This document shows, piece after piece, positions 56,649-64,000 of a DNA stretch of 64,000 nucleotides. Numbering within the stretch: the stretch's first letter is position 1; every line of letters starts with the position of its first letter. A program made the position numbers and the translations under genes. Under the pieces are notes generated by a model. That model did not search any database and had not been told where the DNA came from. It saw nothing but the letters and a program-made list of their open reading frames with translations. This DNA comes from Liquorilactobacillus nagelii DSM 13675 (GTDB lineage Bacteria > Bacillota > Bacilli > Lactobacillales > Lactobacillaceae): assembly GCF_019444005.1 (NCBI RefSeq), contig NZ_CP049304.1, forward strand, positions 1,922,001-1,986,000, read 5' to 3'.

Positions 56649-58106
56649 TTAACCCTTAATTCGACGTTCAATCATTTTCGACAATAAGGTCAACAATGTG
56701 ATTAGTAGTAGGTAAATTACCGCAATAATTGTCCAAATACGAAAACCTTCTAGGTTCCGGGCAATTATGATTTTCCCAGTTTGGGTCAGTTCCAATATGC
56801 CAATAATCGACAAAATTGAAGTATCTTTTAAAGTAATAATAAATTGATTTACAAATGATGGGATCATAATTTTAATTCCTTGTGGTAAAATGATTCGTCG
56901 CATTGCTTTACCAAAAGATAAACCCAAGCTACGAGCAGCTTCCATCTGACCTGGATCAACTGCTTCAATTCCTCCCTTAACAAAAGCGGCTGTATATGCT
57001 CCTTCATTTAGCATTAAAGTAATAATTCCAGCGTTAAAGGCCGAAATTTTTACCCCTGTTAAACTTGGCAAACCATTGTAAATAAAGAGCGCTAAAACTA
57101 GCAATGGTAGACCACGAAAAATATAAATAATTGTTGCAGCAATTCCTTTAGCTATCTTATGCGGCAGCACACCCAGCAGACCTAATAAAATACCAAAAAT
57201 CGTTGCACAAATAATTCCTAATATTGTTAATTGAACTGTTTTTGCTAGCCCTTTAAATAAAGCACCTTGATTTTGTTTTAATAGGCCCCAGAATGTATGA
57301 TTAGCCGCTTTGGTAGCTGAATTCTCATCCCGTTCTTTTTTGGTAGCAGATGAATCAAGGTACTTATTAACAATCTTTTGGTAGGTTCCATCTTGTTTTA
57401 GTTTCACTAATCCTTGATCAAATTTTTTTAGCAGTACTTGATTTTTTCCCTTCATTACTGCAAATCCATAATAACCAGATTGCGCAGGTTTCGTAGCGAT
57501 TTTCAATTTTAACCCAGTTTTAATCGCATATTGCATTACAGGGTAATCCTCAAAACACGCAACCGAGTTGCCATTAACCACATCATTATACATCGTATCA
57601 GAATCATCAAAAGTTACGGTTTTAAATCCATATTTAGCTTGGATCGACTGTGCATACGCGGCTGCAGCTGTACCTGTTTTCAAAGCTACTTTTTTACCTC
57701 TTAATTGCCTGAAACTTTTAATTTTACTATCTTTGGCCACTGCGATAATTACGCCCGTTTTATAGTATGGTTTCGAAAAATCAAATGTTTGTCGACGAAC
57801 AGGGGTAATCGCCATTCCTGCCATAACACCATCAATTTGACCCGATTCTAAGGATTGCACTGCCGCATTAAAACCAATTGGTTTAATGTTAACTTTGAAG
57901 CCCTCCTTCTTAGCAATTGCATTCATTAAGTCAATATCAATACCGACGTATTTATTTTGATCATTGGCAAATTCAAATGGCGGATAAGTTACATCGGTTC
58001 CAATTTGATAAACTTTGTCGGCTTTAGCTGAAGCAGTTAACCCAGACATTAAAAAAAACATCACCAAAAGTGATAAAACAATTGCTGTACCTCTCTTTTT
58101 CATCAA
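56649..58106 (-). CDS. Amino-acid ABC transporter, substrate-binding protein fused to permease
   Basis: A 485-residue GlnP-type fusion for polar amino acids. Signal peptide (about 1-29), a family-3 substrate-binding domain (about 32-255; GTDVTYPPFEFA, GIDIDLMNAIAK, SGQIDGVMAGMAIT and KTGTAAAAYAQSI), then an HisM-type permease with LLGLLGVLPHKIAKG, YIFRGLPLLVLALF and the EAA loop AAFVKGGIEAVDPGQMEAARSLGLSF (in two stretches). The ATPase gene is not adjacent, which is unusual. A promoter TTGTCG-18-TACGAT lies about 90 bases upstream of the ATG. Confidence 0.92.
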   Translation of the reverse strand: MMKKRGTAIVLSLLVMFFLMSGLTASAKADKVYQIGTDVTYPPFEFANDQNKYVGIDIDLMNAIAKKEGFKVNIKPIGFNAAVQSLESGQIDGVMAGMAITPVRRQTFDFSKPYYKTGVIIAVAKDSKIKSFRQLRGKKVALKTGTAAAAYAQSIQAKYGFKTVTFDDSDTMYNDVVNGNSVACFEDYPVMQYAIKTGLKLKIATKPAQSGYYGFAVMKGKNQVLLKKFDQGLVKLKQDGTYQKIVNKYLDSSATKKERDENSATKAANHTFWGLLKQNQGALFKGLAKTVQLTILGIICATIFGILLGLLGVLPHKIAKGIAATIIYIFRGLPLLVLALFIYNGLPSLTGVKISAFNAGIITLMLNEGAYTAAFVKGGIEAVDPGQMEAARSLGLSFGKAMRRIILPQGIKIMIPSFVNQFIITLKDTSILSIIGILELTQTGKIIIARNLEGFRIWTIIAVIYLLLITLLTLLSKMIERRIKG

Positions 58107-58236
58107 AAAATCCTTTCTAATTATATTCTTAATAATTCTCTAAATTTCTTAGCGAAATTTTAAATACTTTTATATCGTACCATAGATTCATTCCAAACGA
58201 CAATAAACCTAAATTTTTAGCAACTAGTTGCAAACA

Positions 58237-58268
58237 CAAAAAAACTAGTCGGAGTTTCACCAACTAGT
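58237..58268 (-). terminator. Terminator after htrA
   Basis: On the - strand ACTAGTTGG pairs with CCGACTAGT and is followed by TTTTTTTG. It lies about 20 bases past the htrA stop. Confidence 0.85.
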
Positions 58269-58288
58269 CTTTTATCTTAACTAACTTT

Positions 58289-59578
58289 TTAATTTCCAGA
58301 ATCTGATGAAGTCGTTGTATTTTTGTCAGTTGCTTCCAATGTTAATTTAACATTAGCTGTCTTTAGTGATCCATCATGATAATACTGAATTTGAACAGTG
58401 TCACCAACTTTATGTTCATATAGAGCTTCTCGTAAACTTGCCAATCCTTTAACTTTTTTACCGCCTAATGATGTAATTACATCATATTTTTCCAAACCAG
58501 CATTTTTAGCCGGTGAGCTACTTGAAACCTTCAAAACAACTACACCACCTGTTACACTGGTCGGTAGTTTTAGAACCGACTTTTGATCAGAAGAAGAAAT
58601 ATAACTTAAATCAACTAATGAAATTCCTAATGCCGGTCGACTAATCTTTCCGTTTTTCACCAATTCATTGATTATCTTGACAACTTCATTACTTGGGATG
58701 GCAAAGCCCATTCCTTCTACTGAAGTTGAGGAAGACGTGCTACTACTTGAAGCTGTAGAAGCTAATTTCATTGAATTAATCCCAACTACTTGACCTTCCA
58801 AATTAATCAATGGTCCACCAGAGTTTCCTGGATTAATTGCGGCATCTGTTTGAATAACTGTTGTTTGTCCAGTTGTCATCCCAGAACTATCTGTCGTATC
58901 AATTGTCCGTTTTTTTGCTGAGATAATACCTTGAGTCAATGAAGTTGCATAAGTTGACCCTAATGGTGAACCAATTGCTAGAGCCGTCTGACCAACTTGA
59001 ATGTTATTTGAGTTTCCAAACGATGCTACTTGTTTAACATATTGAGCATTAATTTTTAATACTGCTAAATCTGTAATTGAATCATGCCCTACAACTGTTG
59101 CTTTTAGTTTTTTCCCACTATTAAGTAAAATTTCAACTTTATCTGCTCCTGAAATCACATGATTGTTAGTAACTATAAAGGCTGTATTCCCAGTTTTCTT
59201 ATAGATTACACCAGAACCTTCGCTTTCACTTTCGGTTGTGCCACTGCTGGAATCTGATCCAAATAACCCTTCCAAAGAGCTGCTGCTGCTACTTTCAGAG
59301 TAAGCTTCAACTGAAACAACGGCATTTTTAATTTTATTGAACGCTTTTGTCGATTGAGTGCTAACATTGACTTTTACATTGCTAACTTTAGTTGTTCCCT
59401 TTGAATTTTCAACTGTCGCAGAATTATTCTGGTAATACTGATACCCGCCAAAAGCAATTCCACCTCCGAGAACTCCACCAACTAAAGCAATTAAGAAAAT
59501 TTTACCATAGCCAAAACGTACTTGCCGTTTTGCTGTCGTTTCTTTTACCCCATTATTTTCTTGATTATCATCATTCAT
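58289..59578 (-). CDS. htrA: HtrA-type serine protease
   Basis: Membrane-anchored surface protease for quality control of exported proteins. One N-terminal membrane segment (about residues 27-49), a serine-rich linker, a trypsin-like domain with catalytic H140 (VTNNHVIS), D170 (DSITDLAVL) and S253 (NPGNSGGPL), and one C-terminal PDZ domain (about 320-415). The ATG at 59578 has no near ribosome binding site; it overlaps the stop of a 7-codon upstream ORF (59575-59598). Confidence 0.95.
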   Translation of the reverse strand: MNDDNQENNGVKETTAKRQVRFGYGKIFLIALVGGVLGGGIAFGGYQYYQNNSATVENSKGTTKVSNVKVNVSTQSTKAFNKIKNAVVSVEAYSESSSSSSLEGLFGSDSSSGTTESESEGSGVIYKKTGNTAFIVTNNHVISGADKVEILLNSGKKLKATVVGHDSITDLAVLKINAQYVKQVASFGNSNNIQVGQTALAIGSPLGSTYATSLTQGIISAKKRTIDTTDSSGMTTGQTTVIQTDAAINPGNSGGPLINLEGQVVGINSMKLASTASSSSTSSSTSVEGMGFAIPSNEVVKIINELVKNGKISRPALGISLVDLSYISSSDQKSVLKLPTSVTGGVVVLKVSSSSPAKNAGLEKYDVITSLGGKKVKGLASLREALYEHKVGDTVQIQYYHDGSLKTANVKLTLEATDKNTTTSSDSGN

Positions 59579-59598
59579 GAGTCACGGTCAAACTTCAT
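59575..59598 (-). CDS. Seven-codon upstream ORF coupled to htrA
   Basis: MKFDRDS, starting 11 bases after a strong GGGGGGAAGG site. Its TGA overlaps the htrA ATG as ATGA. The htrA start itself has no Shine-Dalgarno sequence, so translation probably depends on coupling. The stretch also forms a small hairpin ACTTCA-aa-TGAAGT around the upstream start. Confidence 0.45.
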   Translation of the reverse strand: MKFDRDS

Positions 59599-59717
59599 TT
59601 GAAGTCCAACCTTCCCCCCTTCTCTCAATTTTAATCTTAACATCTTCATTTTACCGATAAATTTTGAAAAAATCATGAATTAAAACCTATAATTAATTTA
59701 AAGGAGTTATGACTATT

Positions 59718-60539
59718 TTAAATAATGGTTAATTTAGTTGCCTTTTCTGGTTCAGTATCAAATAATTGAAAATCATGATCCACTGATAGATCATGTTCTT
59801 TCATAATTGAGGCAACTGTTAGGTGTGCTAATTCCTTAATGTTATTATCTTGACTTCGATGCCCCAAATAGATTTTCTTAGTGCGATTTCCTAAAACATC
59901 AATTAAAGCTGTGGCACCATCTTCATTTGACAAGTGACCAGTATCACTCAAGATTCGCTGCTTTAGTGACCATGGATATGCACCCATTTGTAACATTTCA
60001 GGATCATGATTACATTCGATCAAATAACCACTAGCATTTCTGATTATACCCTCTACTCGATTCGACACATAACCAGTGTCAGTTAGCACGACAAAGGAAT
60101 GACCATTGTGATGTAGTTGATAAAATTGTGCTGCCGCTGCATCATGTGAAACTCCAAAACTTTCTACATCAAGATCTCCTAATGTTTTAGTTGAGCCCAT
60201 TTCAAAAATATGACACTGTTCAGCTGGAATTTTACCAATTTTTTTTGCCATTGCCTCCCAGGTTTTACCATTAGCATAGACGTTCAAATGATACTTGCGG
60301 GCTAGTACACCTACTCCTCGACAGTGATCACTATGTTCATGCGTAACTAGCAAATCGTCAACATTGTCTAAGTTACGTCCAATTGAACTCATCAGATTGG
60401 CAATTTTTTTTCCACTCAGACCTGCATCAACTAATACATGTCTTTGAGGAGTTTCAATATAAGTAACATTCCCACTACTACTGCTTGCCAAAACACTTAC
60501 TTTCAAATTATCTTCTTGTTTAGCTGTCAAATCTAGCAA
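59718..60539 (-). CDS. walJ: WalJ (YycJ) metallo-beta-lactamase-fold hydrolase
   Basis: A 273-residue MBL-fold hydrolase of the YycJ family, encoded with the WalRK cell-wall regulator; in other Firmicutes it acts on DNA and affects wall-related or replication processes. Metal ligands are in LLVTHEHSDHCRGVG, with GVSHDAAAAQFY, VVLTDTGYVS and IYLGHRSQDNN further on. Start is TTG at 60539 with GGGGAAGG close upstream, or another TTG at 60530 (LTAKQED). Confidence 0.92.
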   Translation of the reverse strand: MLDLTAKQEDNLKVSVLASSSSGNVTYIETPQRHVLVDAGLSGKKIANLMSSIGRNLDNVDDLLVTHEHSDHCRGVGVLARKYHLNVYANGKTWEAMAKKIGKIPAEQCHIFEMGSTKTLGDLDVESFGVSHDAAAAQFYQLHHNGHSFVVLTDTGYVSNRVEGIIRNASGYLIECNHDPEMLQMGAYPWSLKQRILSDTGHLSNEDGATALIDVLGNRTKKIYLGHRSQDNNIKELAHLTVASIMKEHDLSVDHDFQLFDTEPEKATKLTII

Positions 60540-60569
60540 CGACCTTCCCCATTCTTTTCTTTAAGATAA

Positions 60570-61370
60570 TTAGTTTTGTTCCATAAAAGCACCGGTAAAA
60601 GCATTAATTCGTCGATATTGAATACTCCCAGATGAATTACTCTCAACTGCTAATACCCAAGTAGGAATATAAATTACACTCCCATTAACCGTTAATAACC
60701 GTGTATAAGCCAAATGTACCCATTTAACCGTGCTATTATTAACAAGCTTATTATACTGGTACAGCCAAATAAGTGCTCGCTTTTGACTAATAATTGGTTT
60801 TTGTTCCTTAAGCACTTGTACATTAGATAAATAGCTTTGACTATAATTTAATACATACCCATTTTTGATATTGAACCGAATCTGACCATTAGTTGCATAT
60901 ACTGGCAACTTTCTGATCTTTTGTGTATATACTACCACATTTTTAGTTGAGAGCGATTTGCTATAAACATAGTCTTCTCCGTATAAAACTCTTGTCTTAT
61001 CTTTTATTAAAATATTCAATGTTGTTTGCGGATTTTTAACATTCTTTAATTTAACACTGTTATCAAAAGAAACTGTTAACTTTTGATCGTTATAAGACCA
61101 AAGAACATCGTGTAGTCGAGCCGCTTCATTGCGCAAAGTGTTTTTGACTGGGCTTGCTAAATAGTATCCACTGCTTTTTTTGGTTGATAAGCTACTATAT
61201 GATATCTGATCATTTTTAATGCTTTTCATAATAGAATCAGTTGTATTATTTGAAAAAGTATTAACTGTTGACTCAACTAAATCATCTTTTTGCATATAGG
61301 AGGTAAACAGGAATATATCTAGCACAATAAATGCTATAAAGAAGATCAGTTCAATCTTTTTAAAATTCAT
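60570..61370 (-). CDS. walI: WalI (YycI) regulatory membrane protein
   Basis: A 266-residue YycI-type protein: one N-terminal membrane helix (about 7-25; ELIFFIAFIVLDIFLFTSYM) and an extracytoplasmic domain of the YycH/YycI fold. With WalH it controls WalK in the membrane. ATG at 61370 is chosen with AGGAGG 7 bases upstream. Position after walH confirms the call. Confidence 0.9.
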   Translation of the reverse strand: MNFKKIELIFFIAFIVLDIFLFTSYMQKDDLVESTVNTFSNNTTDSIMKSIKNDQISYSSLSTKKSSGYYLASPVKNTLRNEAARLHDVLWSYNDQKLTVSFDNSVKLKNVKNPQTTLNILIKDKTRVLYGEDYVYSKSLSTKNVVVYTQKIRKLPVYATNGQIRFNIKNGYVLNYSQSYLSNVQVLKEQKPIISQKRALIWLYQYNKLVNNSTVKWVHLAYTRLLTVNGSVIYIPTWVLAVESNSSGSIQYRRINAFTGAFMEQN

Positions 61371-61381
61371 TCTGCTACCTC

Positions 61382-62731
61382 CTAACGCGTATTGCTGGTA
61401 TCCGTATTTTCTAACAAACTTGAATAACTGCTCCATTTTCCATTAATATTTACAAAATAACTCGGAATCAAGTCGGCAACTAATTTTGACGAATGATTTG
61501 TTTGCCAACGATAACCAATTTTTATTCCTTTGATTTTTGCTGGAGCATACCCTGCTTGGATCAATGATTGATAAACCTGAGCAGTCGCTGGTAGAGTTAA
61601 TTGTCTGCCACTTGAAGGAACCATTACCTGCAAACTATAGATCGAAAAGTTATACTGTTGCCCACCAGCATTTAAAATCTGTATTCTAAACCCACCATAA
61701 TCATTACTATTGATAATCGGAAAACCTGCCACAAAGCTATGAAAAGTAGCTGTTTCACTTGTTGAATCAAATCTATCAAAACGCACATCATCCAATGAAT
61801 TTCCGATTGAATTGATTCGAATAAAACTTTGTTTAAGCAAATCACTGTAGCTTAGACTTTCCACATGACTTCGTTTTGTCCCGGTATAGTAGTTTAAATT
61901 CGAATAACTAGAAAAAGTTACTTTACCAGTTTTATTACTGATAACCATTCGATTATCTCCACCATCGGAATAAACTGTCTGATTTTTCTGAACCTTAGTA
62001 GTAATCGTTGACTGTCCATCTGAGTTTAATAATTCAGGAACTAACGAACTAGCATTAACTTTATTAATTAAATAGCTATAACTAGGTAAAGTTATAGCCT
62101 GCTTATATGCAAGCTGATATTGTGAATTTTCCAATTCATACTCAACTGGTAGCTGTTGAATATTTTTATTCTTTAGTTGCTGTTTGATCTTATTCCAAAT
62201 TAATTGTTTAAAAGTTATTTGGAACACGTTCTTATCCGAATCATTTAGTAAGTAGATTACACCTTTACTATTTAAAGGAATCAGAATTCGATTATATTTT
62301 AGATTTTGATATTTAGTAATTTTTTGCTTAAATGCCTGATTAAACAATCGAATTGTCACTGGTGAACCGTAATTCAAAACAATTGCATTGTTTTGCTTTA
62401 AAAAAGATTGATAGTCAGTTAAATTTTTATGCCGAGATATCTGTTGCACTTTTTGTTTAGTAATTTGTTGCCGAAAACTCTGCACTAAATCTACATGGCT
62501 GCTAACTAACTGATATAAATTATTTGATTCGCTTAGAACCACTTGGGTTGGTAAAAAAACATCACCAATTTCCTTGTGATCGTTATTTTGTAAAGTATCT
62601 CCTGTAGCTGTCGTTGCTTTTGAATTATGCTGAAAAGTTGCCGGGTTAAGCCAAATAATTGCCGTCAATAAAATACTAATGATAACCGTAATTATTAGTC
62701 CGCTATGCAGCAAAAAATTCCTAAGCTTCAT
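61382..62731 (-). CDS. walH: WalH (YycH) regulatory membrane protein
   Basis: A 449-residue YycH-type protein with one N-terminal membrane segment (about residues 10-30) and a large extracellular domain. It contacts WalK and WalI to tune WalK activity. ATG at 62731 has GAGGAGG upstream; the much longer open frame is in walK. Overlaps the walK stop by 11 bases. Confidence 0.9.
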   Translation of the reverse strand: MKLRNFLLHSGLIITVIISILLTAIIWLNPATFQHNSKATTATGDTLQNNDHKEIGDVFLPTQVVLSESNNLYQLVSSHVDLVQSFRQQITKQKVQQISRHKNLTDYQSFLKQNNAIVLNYGSPVTIRLFNQAFKQKITKYQNLKYNRILIPLNSKGVIYLLNDSDKNVFQITFKQLIWNKIKQQLKNKNIQQLPVEYELENSQYQLAYKQAITLPSYSYLINKVNASSLVPELLNSDGQSTITTKVQKNQTVYSDGGDNRMVISNKTGKVTFSSYSNLNYYTGTKRSHVESLSYSDLLKQSFIRINSIGNSLDDVRFDRFDSTSETATFHSFVAGFPIINSNDYGGFRIQILNAGGQQYNFSIYSLQVMVPSSGRQLTLPATAQVYQSLIQAGYAPAKIKGIKIGYRWQTNHSSKLVADLIPSYFVNINGKWSSYSSLLENTDTSNTR

Positions 62732-64000
62732 CCCACAGATCCTCCTCATATTCTTGATATGGCAACGAAATGTAGAATGTCGATCCTTTATTCTCAATGC
62801 TATCGACCCAAATTCTACCGCCGTGCATTTCAATAACCTCTTTAGAAATTGCTAAGCCTAATCCAGTTCCACCCTGAGCTCGAGAACGAGCCTTATCAAC
62901 GCGGAAGAAACGATCAAAGATATGTCCAATGTCTTTTTTAGGAATTCCCAATCCTTGATCTGAAATACTCAAAATCACGTGACTGTGAGTTTCCAATAAA
63001 CGACAAGTAATAACGCCACCATCAGGGGAATATTTAATCGCATTATTCATGATATTATCAATTACCTGGATAAATTTATCCGTATCAATCTCAACCCAAA
63101 GTTCTCGTCGTGTAAAGTCTCGTTTAATACTGTAATGTTTATTTTTCTTACTATCTTCAGGTTCATTTTTCAACATCATGTCAAAACGATCTAAGATATA
63201 ATTATACAATTCGTTTAAATTGACTAACTCCAGCTCTAATTTAGCTGTGCCAGAATCCATTCGTGATAAGCTTAAAAGATCATTAACCATGCGAATCATT
63301 CGATCTGTTTCGTCTTGAGTAACTTTCAAAAAACCAGGGGCAACTTTTTCATCTCTCCAAGCCCCGTCATTTAGCGCTTCAATATAGCTGCGCATACTTG
63401 TTAAAGGGGTGCGCAATTCATGTGAGACATTAGAAACAAACTCTCTTCGTTCTCGATCAATTCGCTGTTGCTCAGTTACATCATGTAAAACACAGACTAA
63501 CCCACTAATAAAACCAGATTCTCGTTGAATTAAGGAAAAGTAAGCATTCAAAATTTGGTCATGATTTTCATCTGATAAATCAATAATAATTTGATCTTGA
63601 TTTTCCAATAAATCTCGCAAAGTGTAGTGCCCGCGAATATTTAAAATATCTAGAATGGATTGTCCTTCCGCAATATTAGCCGCAATATCTAAATCCGCCG
63701 ATGCAGTTTCATTCATAATGATAACGTTTCCACGCCGATCGGTTGCAATAACGCCATCAGACATATGTGATAAAACACTGTCTAATCGTCGTCTTTCAGC
63801 TTCGGATGCTTCTTGAGCTTCCTCAACTCGAACAGATAAATTATTAACTGCCTGAGCTAACTGCCCCAACTCATCTCGACCATAGATTCTGACTTGACCA
63901 GAATAATCTCCACGAGCAATTCGCGCTGTTTGTTTTTTCATATCATCAATCGGTTTGGTAATTGCACTTGAAATTAAAATCGCTAAAAACAGCCCTAAAC
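62721..64000 (-). CDS. walK: WalK sensor histidine kinase, C-terminal part (cut by window edge)
   Basis: The cytoplasmic part of the essential cell-wall sensor kinase, from the end of a membrane helix (GLFLAILISSAITKP) through HAMP (about 63850-63970), a PAS domain (DGVIATDRRGNVIIMN), HisKA with the phospho-His in FVSNVSHELRTPLTSM, and an HATPase domain (NIMNNAIKYSP, DQGLGIP and GTGLGLAIS). The N-terminal half with the first membrane segment and extracellular loop is outside the window. WalR should lie just to the right. Confidence 0.95.
   Translation of the reverse strand, partial: LGLFLAILISSAITKPIDDMKKQTARIARGDYSGQVRIYGRDELGQLAQAVNNLSVRVEEAQEASEAERRRLDSVLSHMSDGVIATDRRGNVIIMNETASADLDIAANIAEGQSILDILNIRGHYTLRDLLENQDQIIIDLSDENHDQILNAYFSLIQRESGFISGLVCVLHDVTEQQRIDRERREFVSNVSHELRTPLTSMRSYIEALNDGAWRDEKVAPGFLKVTQDETDRMIRMVNDLLSLSRMDSGTAKLELELVNLNELYNYILDRFDMMLKNEPEDSKKNKHYSIKRDFTRRELWVEIDTDKFIQVIDNIMNNAIKYSPDGGVITCRLLETHSHVILSISDQGLGIPKKDIGHIFDRFFRVDKARSRAQGGTGLGLAISKEVIEMHGGRIWVDSIENKGSTFYISLPYQEYEEDLWDEA

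Overview
The window looks like chromosome of a low-GC, wine- or plant-type member of the Lactobacillaceae (Liquorilactobacillus would fit). This rests on A+T-rich codon use, strong AAGGAGG-type ribosome binding sites, the walK-walH-walI-walJ-htrA...rlmH block, mnmE-mnmG, a pdhABCD-lplA operon, a fruRKA operon, several Lactobacillaceae-type carrier and hydrolase families, and a FIST plus chemoreceptor pair that would suit a motile lineage. The genus is an inference. Most genes read leftward (- strand), so the replication origin is probably to the right. No rRNA, tRNA, CRISPR array or prophage was seen.

Region by region. 1-7.4 kb: the distal part of an exopolysaccharide cluster (priming sugar transferase, DUF4422, LicD, probable galactofuranosyltransferase, two glycosyltransferases, UDP-galactopyranose mutase, start of a polymerase-like membrane protein), from a promoter near 7.36 kb. 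7.4-11.9 kb: threonine genes, thrB-hom leftward and thrC rightward, followed by an Lrp/AsnC regulator. 12.0-13.4 kb: an ISL3-family insertion sequence whose transposase is broken by a deletion and frameshift. 13.4-17.1 kb: fruA-fruK-fruR. 17.4-19.0 kb: an ACT-domain protein and a UPF0210 protein. 19-24 kb: an MFS exporter, queH, an SGNH hydrolase and lplA. 23.9-28.7 kb: the pyruvate dehydrogenase complex. 29-32.5 kb: mnmG and mnmE.

32.6-34.3 kb: an EIIC-like membrane carrier preceded by a 36-residue, branched-chain-amino-acid-rich leader peptide, an antiterminator hairpin and two tandem terminators. 34.5-40.5 kb: a universal stress protein, a CPBP protease, deoxynucleoside salvage genes, a candidate small holin-like toxin, the FIST-chemoreceptor pair and a frameshifted MoaF-like gene. 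40.5-45.3 kb: a leucine operon with its own leader peptide (three consecutive Leu codons), leuBCD and an MFS permease, but no leuA. 45.3-49.2 kb: an ornithine/lysine-type decarboxylase, a tiny membrane ORF and an APC permease. 49.3-55.1 kb: a phosphatase, a hypothetical protein, yaaA, a decayed tnpB, and a DUF915 hydrolase with an orphan PTS EIIC. 55.7-64 kb: rlmH, a cluster of DnaA-box sequences, a fused amino-acid ABC transporter, htrA and walJ-walI-walH-walK (walK runs off the edge).

The most notable observations are the two peptide-leader attenuators. One controls an EIIC-like carrier with no known link to amino acids. The other controls a leuA-less leuBCD-permease operon, which together suggest uptake of branched-chain amino acids or their precursors such as 2-isopropylmalate. 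Also notable are the six DnaA-box-like sites beside rlmH and a terminator inside the mnmE 5' leader.
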